Assembly: GCA_021300175.1 (NCBI GenBank)
Contig: JAJTIC010000050.1
Coordinates: 1 to 63,802 of the forward strand
DNA length: 63,802 nt
Origin: Pseudomonadota bacterium
Lineage (GTDB): Bacteria; Bdellovibrionota; Bdellovibrionia; Bdellovibrionales; Bdellovibrionaceae
Reading direction: 5' to 3'
Each line of letters opens with the position of its first letter. The stretch's first letter is position 1. A program made the position numbers and the translations under genes. The notes beneath the pieces were generated by a model that did not search any database, was not told the DNA's origin, and saw nothing but the letters and a program-made list of their open reading frames with translations. This document shows positions 33,478 through 42,443 of this stretch, one piece after another.

Positions 33478-34771
33478 GAGTAACATCCTCTTTCTTAAAC
33501 ACAGAGCCAATTTTTGAGTTAGAAATATCCATTGTTTTTGGCTTATTCACAAATTCTGAAGTCAATTGACCACAAGCCGCAAAAATATCACGTCCCATGG
33601 TTCTGCGCAGTAAGACATGAGATCCCAAGCGGATCAGCTCTGAATGAAAGGCCATGACTTGAGCATCATCTGGGCGCTCAAATCCAGAACCAGGATGCTC
33701 ATTAAAGGGAATGATATTGATTTTGCAAGGCACTCGTCGAGTGATCTTATGAAGCTCCCGAGCATGCTCTATAGTGTCGGTGACACCTTTGAGCAAAACG
33801 TATTCAAACGTGACTTTGTCTTTGGTTTCACGGCAGTAATCCAGACAAGCTTCTAAAAGCTCATCAATATTCCACTTCTTATTGATCGGCATGACCTGAG
33901 ATCTGATCTCATCGTTTGAACCATTGAGCGATACCGCCAAGCGAACTTTGGCCGCGCCAATTCTCCACATTTCTGGCACGATCCCCGAAGTTGAGACTGT
34001 GATTCGGCGCTTTGAAACATTCATTCCCCAAGGCGAGTGCAAGACTTCGATGGACTTAAACACAGCTTCAGGATTATCCAGCGGCTCGCCCATTCCCATG
34101 AAAACGATATTCGAAATACGTGTAGCACCCGTGGCATCTTGTTCCAGCAATTTATCTGAAACTTGCATAAACTGACCCACGATTTCTGAAGTCGTCAGTC
34201 TTCGCTTGAGTTTTTGTTTACCCGTGAAACAAAACTTGCACGCCATGTTACAGCCGACTTCAGAAGAAATGCACAAAGTGAGGCGATCATCCGAAGGAAT
34301 CAGAACAGCTTCCACGGTGTTTCCTTGCCCCATCTCGAACAAAAATTTCTGGGTGCCATCGATCGATTTCAAGTGAGAGACCACTTTCGGTAATTCAAAA
34401 GTAATCATCGTGGAAAGCTCTTTGCGAAAATCTTTTGCAAGATTGGTCATCCGCTCTGGATCAGTGATGCGACTTTCATAAACCCATTTGAAGATTTGCT
34501 GAGCCCGAAATGTCTCTTTCCCAAACTTTTTGAAAAGACCCTTCAGATCATCAATCGTCAAAGAGTAGAAGTTGATAGGTCCTTCTTGAACCAATGTTTC
34601 AAGTTCAGGCGCTTCTTGTTGGTAATTCGAAAAAGTCACTTTGCCTGGAGCCCATGGAACCAATCGCGTGGGATCTGCCGACAAATTAGAAGCATTCACA
34701 ACGGGGCGGTGAGAATCGCGTTTTTTGGAGCGATCGGCCTTTGGGGAAGAGCTGACGTATTTCAGACTCAT
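33470..34771 (-). CDS. rlmN: 23S rRNA (A2503-C2)/tRNA (A37-C2) methyltransferase
   Basis: Radical-SAM enzyme that methylates 23S rRNA A2503 and some tRNAs. 433 residues. The 4Fe-4S motif is CNMACKFCF, followed by GMGEPLDN and RITVSTSGIVP; the C-terminal cysteine that forms the methyl-protein intermediate is in RDIFAACGQL. The N terminus is about 50 residues longer than E. coli RlmN and is basic (SKKRDSHRPV); AAAGGAG before the ATG supports this longer start. Operon member between rfaE1 and the PfkB kinase. Confidence 0.96.
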   Translation of the reverse strand: MSLKYVSSSPKADRSKKRDSHRPVVNASNLSADPTRLVPWAPGKVTFSNYQQEAPELETLVQEGPINFYSLTIDDLKGLFKKFGKETFRAQQIFKWVYESRITDPERMTNLAKDFRKELSTMITFELPKVVSHLKSIDGTQKFLFEMGQGNTVEAVLIPSDDRLTLCISSEVGCNMACKFCFTGKQKLKRRLTTSEIVGQFMQVSDKLLEQDATGATRISNIVFMGMGEPLDNPEAVFKSIEVLHSPWGMNVSKRRITVSTSGIVPEMWRIGAAKVRLAVSLNGSNDEIRSQVMPINKKWNIDELLEACLDYCRETKDKVTFEYVLLKGVTDTIEHARELHKITRRVPCKINIIPFNEHPGSGFERPDDAQVMAFHSELIRLGSHVLLRRTMGRDIFAACGQLTSEFVNKPKTMDISNSKIGSVFKKEDVTHV

Positions 34772-34857
34772 GGTTTCTCCTTTATGATCAGGCGACTTTC
34801 TGTTTTTGAAAGCCCTTTAAAATGAAGGGGAAACCTAACACAACTGAGTCACGAAAT

Positions 34858-35892
34858 CTAAGGCTTTTCCGTCTCTTGGATGTACTGAGAAAGCTCTTGT
34901 TGGGTGCAAGGCACACAGCCGATTTGGCCGACAACCACGCCGGCCGCAAAATTAGCCATCATACAAGCTTCCGGTAAGCTGAGCCCCGAGACAAGGCCCA
35001 AAGATAGGGCCGCAATCACCGTATCCCCCGCCCCCGTCACATCAAAGACCTGCCTCGCAAATGTGGGAACTTGAAATATTTTCCCATCTGAAAAAATGGT
35101 CATGCCATCTTTACCCCGGGTCATCACGAGTTCTTTGGCTTGAGTTTTAGTGAGGACCGCATGGCCCACTTCTAGGACTTTGTCAGGATGATCTCTGAGC
35201 TCATCATAATTCAGACCTGAAAGTACCACGGCCTCATCAAAATTGGGCTTAATCAGATCCACGCCCGAGTAAAACGCAGCCGCATTCAAACGATGTGGAT
35301 CCACCATGACTTTCTTGCCAGCGGCATGAGCTACTTGAACAACTTTCTGCACCAAGGACTGGGTGATCATGCCTTTCGCATAATCTTCGATCACGACGGC
35401 ATCCACAGAGGGGATTTGGGCTTTCACCATGCTCATGACTTGGTTTTCAATCTCGGCGGAAATAAACTTGCGGAGCTCATAATCCACGCGCACCAAGTGG
35501 TGATGCTTTGCCATGATGCGGGCTTTTCGCGTAGTCGGCCTTTGTGCATCCACCACCAAATAGTCTGAACTGACATTCGCTTTTTTAAGCATCTCATTCA
35601 GTATTTCACGACCAGAATCAGCACCCACGAGGCTCACCAAAATAGGTTCCCCGCCCAGCGATCGAACGTTTTGTGCGACGTTAGCGGAAAGCCCTAAGCG
35701 CACATCTTGGCTTTCAACATCGAGCACTGGCACCGGAGCTTCTGGACTGATCCTGCGGACTTCACCCATCACATATTCATCAACCCCCACATCCCCAATA
35801 ATCATGATCTTTCGATCACTCAATTTGGGAAGATGGTTGAGTAGTTTCTTTTTTTCAGTGCTTGTGACGGGAATCGTGATCAGTTTTGACAT
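34858..35892 (-). CDS. rfaE1: D-glycero-beta-D-manno-heptose-7-phosphate kinase (RfaE domain I only)
   Basis: 344 residues. PfkB-type kinase with heptose-kinase features: IMIIGDVGVDEYVMGEVRRI, ISPEAPVPVLD, RLGLSANVAQN and DVTGAGDTVIAAL. It phosphorylates heptose-7-phosphate for the ADP-heptose of lipopolysaccharide core. The C-terminal cytidylyltransferase half of bifunctional HldE is absent, so a separate hldC/rfaE2 must exist outside the window. The ATG at 35892 gives MSKLITIP; upstream codons lie in the divergent AlkB leader. Only 29 bases separate it from the AlkB start. Confidence 0.94.
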   Translation of the reverse strand: MSKLITIPVTSTEKKKLLNHLPKLSDRKIMIIGDVGVDEYVMGEVRRISPEAPVPVLDVESQDVRLGLSANVAQNVRSLGGEPILVSLVGADSGREILNEMLKKANVSSDYLVVDAQRPTTRKARIMAKHHHLVRVDYELRKFISAEIENQVMSMVKAQIPSVDAVVIEDYAKGMITQSLVQKVVQVAHAAGKKVMVDPHRLNAAAFYSGVDLIKPNFDEAVVLSGLNYDELRDHPDKVLEVGHAVLTKTQAKELVMTRGKDGMTIFSDGKIFQVPTFARQVFDVTGAGDTVIAALSLGLVSGLSLPEACMMANFAAGVVVGQIGCVPCTQQELSQYIQETEKP

Positions 35893-35921
35893 AGGGGCAT
35901 TCAAGCATATACAGACCAAGA

Positions 35922-36803
35922 ATGTCAAAAAATGGTCTGCTCAGTCATGGTCTGCTCTATATTCCTCAGTACGTCACTCCTGCGCAAAAGCAGCAGATCC
36001 TCCAGGACCTCAAGAGACTCTACTTTCCAATCTGGGAAAAGCGGTTTTCAGAAAACAACCCGCCACCCGAGGGAAACTCCCAGAGATGGCTTCTGCGTCC
36101 CGTGTACTGGCTGGGAAATTGGCAATTTGCTTGCTTGAATTATTACCATCCTCCCAAGGGCATCGAGCACCGCTGTGTTCAAGCCGAGCCTTTCCCGCCC
36201 CTGTTGCAAAGATTGGTGGATGACATCGAATCCCGAGTTCGCACTCAGTTTCCCGAAAAAGATGTGCCCAAGCAGTGGCATCTCAACACTTGCCTCATTA
36301 ATTATTATGGGAGTCAGCCCGTGGCCATAAATCCAGTGTCTGCAGCAAATGAGTCTCACTCAGCGAAGAAACTTGAAGATCGTGCTCGTGTCGGTGAGCA
36401 CAAAGATTTTGAACCAGGCCCCGTGGCTTCGATTTCGTTTGGGGAAAAGGCGCTCTTTCAATTCGTGAGATCGGAAGGCAAAAACCAAAGAAGTGAAGTC
36501 GTACTGCAACAATGGCTGGAAGATTCTTCTTTGCAGATTTTTGGTGGCGATCGTTTTAAGAAAGCTCTTTTTCACCGAGTGCAACGCGTGGAAGACAAAT
36601 CAAAAAAAGTGTTTGATGTGAACACCGGCGAATTTCTCACTCGAAGAATCAATTTTACTTTTCGCTATGTTCCCACAGACCACATCCAACCATTATCGCG
36701 CTTTCCCACCACTGCCAAATCCGATGTGCGAGAATATGTGGAGCAGCTCTCTTTTCGCTCTGAATTTTTCTCGGATCTCAAATCTGAAGTCTATCTTCGA
36801 TAG
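35922..36803 (+). CDS. AlkB-like 2-oxoglutarate/Fe(II) dioxygenase
   Basis: 293 residues. C-terminal double-stranded beta helix: substrate strand LNTCLINYYG, iron ligands in GEHKDFEPGPVASISFG (HxD) and LFHRVQRVE (His), and the 2-oxoglutarate arginine in TRRINFTFRYV. AlkB enzymes strip alkyl groups from DNA or RNA bases, or modify tRNA. An insertion of ~25 residues (NPVSAANESHSAKKLEDRA) lies just before the HxD. Start ATG has only a weak AAGA site. Divergent from rfaE1. Confidence 0.85.
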   Translation: MSKNGLLSHGLLYIPQYVTPAQKQQILQDLKRLYFPIWEKRFSENNPPPEGNSQRWLLRPVYWLGNWQFACLNYYHPPKGIEHRCVQAEPFPPLLQRLVDDIESRVRTQFPEKDVPKQWHLNTCLINYYGSQPVAINPVSAANESHSAKKLEDRARVGEHKDFEPGPVASISFGEKALFQFVRSEGKNQRSEVVLQQWLEDSSLQIFGGDRFKKALFHRVQRVEDKSKKVFDVNTGEFLTRRINFTFRYVPTDHIQPLSRFPTTAKSDVREYVEQLSFRSEFFSDLKSEVYLR

Positions 36804-37111
36804 CAGAACCTGTTCTCAAAAAATTATCGCCCACTTTCCTTCCTCGGCTCCTGGTCCCAATTTTTTTGCAGTCACATAGTCGCTCTTATTTTTTCACGCT
36901 CGTTCTTCCTCTTATCAACGCTCTGATTTTTCACGCTCGTTCTTCTTCACTTTGTTTTTCCGACGAGCCACTCTTTTACCGTCTATTTCGCTGACTCAAT
37001 TAAAATTTATCCATTCCTGAACCCTTTTTTAGACCAGATTTTAACTCATGAAATACCATCGCTACTTTTTGTTTGACGTCCAAAGTAAACCTCGCATAAT
37101 CTGAACCCCAG
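36804..37111. other. 308-bp non-coding gap upstream of the transposase gene, with a 19-bp direct repeat
   Basis: T- and C-rich on the plus strand, no open frame of note. TTTTTCACGCTCGTTCTTC occurs twice (36890-36908 and 36927-36945, 37-bp period). ACGAGCCACTC (36963-36973) recurs at 37687-37697 near the end of the transposase gene. No palindromic REP element is visible. Confidence 0.6.
36890..36945 (+). repeat. 19-bp direct repeat, two copies
   Basis: Two exact copies of TTTTTCACGCTCGTTCTTC with an 18-base spacer, 170 bases before the REP-associated transposase gene. Confidence 0.75.
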
Positions 37112-37726
37112 ATGAAGCAGTTACCCCTCCCTGGCCTCTCAAAAAAACAGCTTTTCTTTGGTGGCTCACATTTGTGCCGCAGTCACGCCAAAGTGAAACG
37201 CCCCCTATCTTCAAAACTTCCTGTGCATGTGGTTCTTAAATCGTCGAAAGCGGTGCGATCACTTTCTTTTCAAGCGGGTCAGAACCCACGCAGAATTCAG
37301 CAAATTCTTAAAAAGAACTCTCGTCGCTGGGGTGTTCGTATCCTTAAACAAAGCAATAACTTCAATCATTTGCATCTTTTGCTGGCGGGCACTCGCCGCC
37401 CCATGATGATTTCATTTTTGCGCTCTATCACAGGTGAAATCGCTCAAGCGGTCACAGGCCGGTGGAAGGGTGGCCGTCTCTCACACCATAGTTTGCATCG
37501 CAGAGCCGGCATGAGTCTTGATCGAGGAGACGCTCATTCAACGAGGTTCTGGGATCAAAGACCCTTTACACGGGTCGTGGTTGGCTATCGAGGCTATTTA
37601 ACAGCCAAGGATTACATCGAAATGAACCAAATGGAATCTGTGGGTTTTTTCTCAGAACAAAGAAGAACCAGATTCATCGCTGCCAAACGAGCCACTCGAG
37701 AGCAGAAGAGCCTGGATTCAGGATAA
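37112..37726 (+). CDS. REP-associated tyrosine transposase (RAYT, Y1/HUH family), solitary
   Basis: 204 residues. Y1-transposase features: strand LPVHVVLKS, HUH-type motif NNFNHLHLLLAG, helix MISFLRSITGEIAQAVTGR, then FWDQRPFTRVV and YRGYLTAKDYIEMN with candidate catalytic tyrosines. RAYTs are usually single-copy, domesticated genes that act on short palindromic repeats. Compared with typical members (150-170 residues) it has a longer basic N terminus and a basic C-terminal tail. No ribosome site is obvious. Its 3' end overlaps the convergent hydrolase gene by 53 bases. Confidence 0.85.
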   Translation: MKQLPLPGLSKKQLFFGGSHLCRSHAKVKRPLSSKLPVHVVLKSSKAVRSLSFQAGQNPRRIQQILKKNSRRWGVRILKQSNNFNHLHLLLAGTRRPMMISFLRSITGEIAQAVTGRWKGGRLSHHSLHRRAGMSLDRGDAHSTRFWDQRPFTRVVVGYRGYLTAKDYIEMNQMESVGFFSEQRRTRFIAAKRATREQKSLDSG

Positions 37727-39518
37727 TATTTTGATAAGCCCAGCGAAGGATCATTTGCTGATGAGCTCTTTCCTTCACAGGCCCTACAGTCTCAAAATCT
37801 AATTGCGAAAGTGGGATTTTTCCAACAATCTCTTTCAGCTCGCTTGTCAGTTGGGGATCCTTTGCATTATCGGTAGCTTCCTGAGCTGGATCTCCAGCGA
37901 CTTCTGACCTCTTTGCGAAAATCTTCAATCGATATGTAAGCGACTCCGCCCCCAAAGGCATTTCAAATTCAAGGCTTAGCTGTTGAGGATTTTTAACTAT
38001 TAGAAATGAGTTCTCAAACACCGGCGATTCAACCCTTTTTGACAATGCCCAGCTTTCTCCAGAAGCAGATCCTTCCCGGAGTATCTCCTGAGTAGAGTCA
38101 TCAGACCTTGAACTAGAACTTTTTCCCAGCAACACGCTTCTTTTCCCCAACTGAGAGCGGCTCATCTTCAAAAAATAGTCTTGCAGCAATCGCGAGTGCG
38201 ACCACCAATCGTAGGCGATCCCATTTGAACAATGGAAACCGTATTTGAGTGAAGCTACTTGAATCTGCGAATCTCCTAGATCCCAAAACTTTTCTTTGAT
38301 CTTTCGAGTGTTCAAGGGAAAAGGCACCAAGGGATCGTTTTCTGAAGCCAAAACTAAAATGGGCGTTTGTACATTCTTGAAAGAAGGCAAAAAATCATTC
38401 GCCTTCCAAAAGAGTTCTGAGGGGGACAGTTTTCCTTCGAGTCGTAGATTTTTCAGATTCAAATAGCTCGCTGGTAGCTGCAACTGTGGGGTTGCAGAAA
38501 GCCAGCCCATCAATGGCTCTCTGTACAGATTGGCTAGGACTTGGGACGAAGATTTAAAAAAATGGGAAGGATTGATCTCAGGATACCTTTCAGAAAGAAT
38601 TTTCAATCTCCCCCGGGCCCAAGCATCTACGACAGCAAGAGAAAATCCCTGGGACTCATGAAATTCAAAAGTGTTTTTAAAATCCGTCAGAGGACAGAGA
38701 CCCAAAAAGCTCGAAAAAGGACGAGCTTTGGGACTCTGCTCCTGATTGAGCAAAGCCGCATAATACATTCCATGCCCACCCATACTAGCGCCCATGAGAT
38801 GAATCTCAGTGATAAGCCTTGAGATCGGCTGCCCCTGATTTTTCAACAATTGTGCAACCAAAAAATTCTGCTGACCTTCATCAAAGCCACCGAAAGCTGA
38901 TCTTTGATTGCGAGAATTGTATTCAGCCCCCGAAAGCGACTCGAGCAAAAGGAGATTGAAGGGGCTCTGCTCAAACAACTGCTGAAACAGATACCGTTCA
39001 CCAAAGAACTGAGACATGGTGGAAAAAACTCCTGCCCTGAAGATAATCAAAGGCCGAGCCTTTGAAGTATCTTTAAGTCCAAGATAGCCTTTGAGCTGCA
39101 CGCCACCTGGAAGATGAAAAAGCACATGATGAGCATAAGGATGATTAAAAACATCGAGCTGCATCCACAAGCTCCCCAGACTATTCACCAAAAGATTGTT
39201 CCAGCCGGAATGGATCTCAGAATCACATGATTCGATTTGCTGGGCCCATGAGGTAAAACCACCTTTCAAAGTCTGGCAGTTCTCCGAGGGGATTCGATTC
39301 AAGCGACCCCGAGGAGACCACTTCCACTTTTCTTGCTCGAAGGGCCTCATGAGAAATGGCACATTCTCTACCGGCTGCATGGCCGGGTGAGAGCGCAAGA
39401 GAACTTCCATCTGAGTTGTTGCGAACTGAGAGAAGTCGAGCCCCCGGGCAAACCCAGTCAAAGCCCAGAGAAAAACCGCACAAAAAAGTGGCATTTTTAA
39501 GCTCAAGAATTTCTTCAT
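37674..39518 (-). CDS. Exported alpha/beta-hydrolase-fold protein
   Basis: 614 residues. Signal peptide MKKFLSLKMPLFCAVFLWAL, cleaved near GFA. The hydrolase core has the nucleophile elbow MGASMGGHG (Ser), an acid in LASENDPLVPFP and a histidine in KYGFHCSNG. The first ~170 and last ~170 residues are extra and unrecognised. A lipase/esterase or peptidase in the periplasm or outside the cell is likely. ATG chosen over a TTG nine codons earlier. Its last 53 bases overlap the transposase gene on the other strand, so the C terminus may have been reshaped by that insertion. Confidence 0.82.
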   Translation of the reverse strand: MKKFLSLKMPLFCAVFLWALTGFARGLDFSQFATTQMEVLLRSHPAMQPVENVPFLMRPFEQEKWKWSPRGRLNRIPSENCQTLKGGFTSWAQQIESCDSEIHSGWNNLLVNSLGSLWMQLDVFNHPYAHHVLFHLPGGVQLKGYLGLKDTSKARPLIIFRAGVFSTMSQFFGERYLFQQLFEQSPFNLLLLESLSGAEYNSRNQRSAFGGFDEGQQNFLVAQLLKNQGQPISRLITEIHLMGASMGGHGMYYAALLNQEQSPKARPFSSFLGLCPLTDFKNTFEFHESQGFSLAVVDAWARGRLKILSERYPEINPSHFFKSSSQVLANLYREPLMGWLSATPQLQLPASYLNLKNLRLEGKLSPSELFWKANDFLPSFKNVQTPILVLASENDPLVPFPLNTRKIKEKFWDLGDSQIQVASLKYGFHCSNGIAYDWWSHSRLLQDYFLKMSRSQLGKRSVLLGKSSSSRSDDSTQEILREGSASGESWALSKRVESPVFENSFLIVKNPQQLSLEFEMPLGAESLTYRLKIFAKRSEVAGDPAQEATDNAKDPQLTSELKEIVGKIPLSQLDFETVGPVKERAHQQMILRWAYQNIILNPGSSALEWLVWQR

Positions 39519-39722
39519 GACCGTGTGTACCTGACCTTTCTGCAAAACAAAAGCAAAGAAGTCTGAGTAATCCCTTCCCTTTTTGCCCCTGACTTTAGCC
39601 CCCTCACAATGCGCTCCGAGTCAGTGGTTTTTTGGCTACAGGCAACAGGGCTCGACGGACTCCTTTCCCTTCATTAGGATCAAAGCTTGATTTTTTATTC
39701 TACTGTTGAAAGGGACTTCTCT

Positions 39723-41003
39723 ATGTCTATGCCATCCGAAAAAGCCGAAGCACATCTGAGCCATCCATTATTCTTGAATGCACTACAATCCGTGGAGCAA
39801 GCTGCAGAACTTATCAAATGCGATGAGAACGTTCTTGAAAGATTGAAAAAACCAAAACGCTGTATTGCTGTTTCAGTCCCGGTGCGCATGGATGACTACT
39901 CAGTCAAAGTTTTCACGGGCTATCGCGTGCAATACAACTCCACTCTAGGACCTTACAAGGGCGGCATTCGCTATCATCAAGGCGTGGACATGGGTGAAGT
40001 TGTGGGCCTCGCGGCGCTGATGACTTTTAAAAATTCATTGATGGGTCTCCCTTACGGCGGGGGTAAAGGTGGCATCTGTGTCGATCCCACCAAGCTTTCT
40101 CGAACAGAAAAACAAAATCTCACTCGACGATACACTTCTGAAATTGGACCTTTCATCGGGCCCGCAAAGGACATCCCTGCACCCGATGTGGGCACAGATG
40201 CTCAGACCATGGCTTGGATGATGGACACTTACTCTCAAGAATCTGGTTATGCACAGCCTGGTGTTGTAACTGGTAAACCCGTAGAGATCGGTGGATCCTT
40301 AGGTCGCGTGGGAGCCACGGGCTTGGGAGCTGTGTATGTGGCCGAGAGAGCTTTTGAACGAAAAGGAAAATCCCTCAAAGGCGCAACAGTTGTGATTCAA
40401 GGTTTTGGAAACGTAGGCTCTCACGCAGCTCTTTACGCTCACGAGCGTGGAGCCAAGGTCATCGCTGTTTCTGACGTGAAAGGTGGAATCTTCAATGGAG
40501 ATGGGCTCAATATTCCAGAGCTGATGGATTACATAAAAACAAACAAATTTGTTGAGAACTTCCCGAAATCAAAACCCATCAGCAACGAAGATCTTCTCTT
40601 GCTCGGGTGCGATGCCCTCTTCCCGTGCGCTCTTGAGAACGTCATTGACACCCATAACGCCGAGAAGATTAAAGCGAAAATGATCATTGAAGGGGCCAAC
40701 GGACCTGTGACCAACGCGGCGACAACGATTCTTCACAAGAACGGTGTTTTCGTTGTTCCCGATGTGATCGCTAACGGCGGTGGTGTAGTGGTTTCTTATT
40801 TTGAATGGGTTCAAGACATTATGTCTTTCTTCTGGGACGAAGAAGAAATTAATAAACGTTTAAAATCGATCATCATCAAAGCCTTTGACCAGAGCTACAC
40901 CATGGCCACCGAGAAGAATGTGGATATGCGCTTAGCAGGAATGGCTGTGGCCGTTCAAAGACTCGAAAAAGCGATGCTTTTGCGCGGATTGTATCCGAGA
41001 TAG
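39723..41003 (+). CDS. gdhA: Glutamate dehydrogenase
   Basis: 426 residues. Glu/Leu/Phe/Val dehydrogenase family: LGPYKGGIRYH, catalytic lysine in LPYGGGKGGI, DIPAPDVGTD and Rossmann motif VVIQGFGNVGSHAA. Interconverts glutamate and 2-oxoglutarate. The length and KGGIRYH/GGGKGG pattern suit the ~420-residue hexameric type, often NAD-linked. ATG with AAGGGA seven bases upstream. Important in an organism living on protein-derived amino acids. First gene of a plus-strand run ending at 44777. Confidence 0.95.
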   Translation: MSMPSEKAEAHLSHPLFLNALQSVEQAAELIKCDENVLERLKKPKRCIAVSVPVRMDDYSVKVFTGYRVQYNSTLGPYKGGIRYHQGVDMGEVVGLAALMTFKNSLMGLPYGGGKGGICVDPTKLSRTEKQNLTRRYTSEIGPFIGPAKDIPAPDVGTDAQTMAWMMDTYSQESGYAQPGVVTGKPVEIGGSLGRVGATGLGAVYVAERAFERKGKSLKGATVVIQGFGNVGSHAALYAHERGAKVIAVSDVKGGIFNGDGLNIPELMDYIKTNKFVENFPKSKPISNEDLLLLGCDALFPCALENVIDTHNAEKIKAKMIIEGANGPVTNAATTILHKNGVFVVPDVIANGGGVVVSYFEWVQDIMSFFWDEEEINKRLKSIIIKAFDQSYTMATEKNVDMRLAGMAVAVQRLEKAMLLRGLYPR

Positions 41004-41004
41004 T

Positions 41005-42000
41005 ATGAACTCTTGGCTGAAATGGCTGCCGCCGTCATGGGCCCACGGCTTAGCTCCCGTGGGTCTCGGCATCTACACTTCTTTTAAAAAATTTCCCACG
41101 CGGGAGTGGCGTTCTTTTGAATTTGCCGGCGTGAGATTTCCCAATCCTTTAGGAATTCCAGGCGGCATGGACAAGAATGGCACTTCTCTTGAGACATGGA
41201 AATCTCTGGGGGCCGGATTTATTGAAGTTGGGACAGTGACACCTTATGCTCAAAAAGGAAATCCAGGGACTGTGATTGATCGGGACTGGCACGAGCAGTT
41301 GCTGTGGAACAAGTTAGGCTTCCCATCTCATGGCTCGGATGATGTGTTCTTCAATTTGAAATCACAGAAATCAGAACTGAAGATTCCACTGTTTGTGAAT
41401 ATTGGTAAAAATCGCACTCGACCCAACGAAGAAGCTGAAGTGGACTACATCTACTTGGCAGATCGCTTCAGCGAAGTGGCTGACGCTTTGGTGGTGAATG
41501 TCTCAAGCCCCAACACATTAGGACTTCGCGACCTGCAAAAGAATTTGAACAGTTGGCTCAAAAAAGTCATAGATGCTTCTCGAGGAAAACCCGTCCTCGT
41601 GAAGCTGAGTCCCGATCTTTCTCAGGAAGACCTCTTCTCTTGTCTTGATCAGTGCGAAGAGGCTGGCTGTGCAGGGTTTATTTTGACCAACACAACTTCT
41701 CAGCGCCCAGGAGGTTCCAAATTTCCTGTGGAGGGAGGACTGTCTGGAAAAATTCTAACAGAGACCTCGAGAAACATTCTAAAAAAATCTTTGCTACATT
41801 TGGGGCCCCGAAAGAATCATCTCCTGGTTGTGAGTGTGGGAGGAATCTTGACTCCAGAAGAAGCTCTAGCTCGCTTAGACTTAGGAGCTGACCTAGTGCA
41901 AACATATTCGGGCTTGGTTTTTTATGGACCTCAGTTTTTTGAAGACACGTATCAACGAGAAGCACAGAACAGAAATATCGAACAACGAGTTGAATCATGA
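41005..42000 (+). CDS. pyrD: Dihydroorotate dehydrogenase (class 2, quinone-dependent)
   Basis: 331 residues. Oxidises dihydroorotate to orotate in pyrimidine synthesis, passing electrons to quinone. FMN-barrel motifs: NPLGIPGGMDKNG, VGTVTPYAQKGNP, catalytic serine in NVSSPNTLGLRDLQ, TNTTSQRP, VSVGGI and LVQTYSGLVFYGP. The N-terminal helical segment (SWLKWLPPSWAHGLAP) matches the membrane-binding helix of class 2. Starts two bases after the gdhA stop; its end overlaps the Nudix gene (ATGA). Confidence 0.95.
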   Translation: MNSWLKWLPPSWAHGLAPVGLGIYTSFKKFPTREWRSFEFAGVRFPNPLGIPGGMDKNGTSLETWKSLGAGFIEVGTVTPYAQKGNPGTVIDRDWHEQLLWNKLGFPSHGSDDVFFNLKSQKSELKIPLFVNIGKNRTRPNEEAEVDYIYLADRFSEVADALVVNVSSPNTLGLRDLQKNLNSWLKKVIDASRGKPVLVKLSPDLSQEDLFSCLDQCEEAGCAGFILTNTTSQRPGGSKFPVEGGLSGKILTETSRNILKKSLLHLGPRKNHLLVVSVGGILTPEEALARLDLGADLVQTYSGLVFYGPQFFEDTYQREAQNRNIEQRVES

Positions 42001-42443
42001 CAAAACCAGTAAAAAGCACTCGTAAACCTCATTGGATCCCTGTTGTTGCCGGCTTCCTTCGCCGAGGCAATCAAGTGCTGGTTGGCCAAAGACCCGAGAC
42101 TCACAGTCTTGCAGGACTCTGGGAGTTTCCTGGCGGAAAAATTGAGCCGGGCGAATCTCCCGAGCAAGCTTTAGCGCGCGAACTTCGCGAGGAATTAGGC
42201 ATTGAAGCTGAGATTGGTGCTTTAAAATTTTCTGCCACTCACACTTACGGGGACGTCAATATTTTGATTCTGTTTTTTGAAGTGCAGTTCTGGAAGGGCG
42301 AACCTCGAGCCAAACACCACTTGATGCTCGAGTGGATTCACCCCGAAGAGCTCGGAAGCAGAGCCATCCCTGAAGCCAACAAGAAACTGCTTCCATTGAT
42401 ACTCAAAACTCTGGGTTCTGATTGGCAGAGGACAAATGGCTAG
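41997..42443 (+). CDS. mutT: Nudix hydrolase, MutT-type
   Basis: 148 residues. A complete Nudix box runs from GKIEPGE to RELREELGI, preceded by WEFPGG as in MutT. MutT hydrolyses 8-oxo-dGTP and protects against oxidative mutation; the family is broad, so the substrate is likely but not certain. ATG overlaps the pyrD stop (ATGA) and the end overlaps the next gene by eight bases. Confidence 0.9.
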   Translation: MTKPVKSTRKPHWIPVVAGFLRRGNQVLVGQRPETHSLAGLWEFPGGKIEPGESPEQALARELREELGIEAEIGALKFSATHTYGDVNILILFFEVQFWKGEPRAKHHLMLEWIHPEELGSRAIPEANKKLLPLILKTLGSDWQRTNG

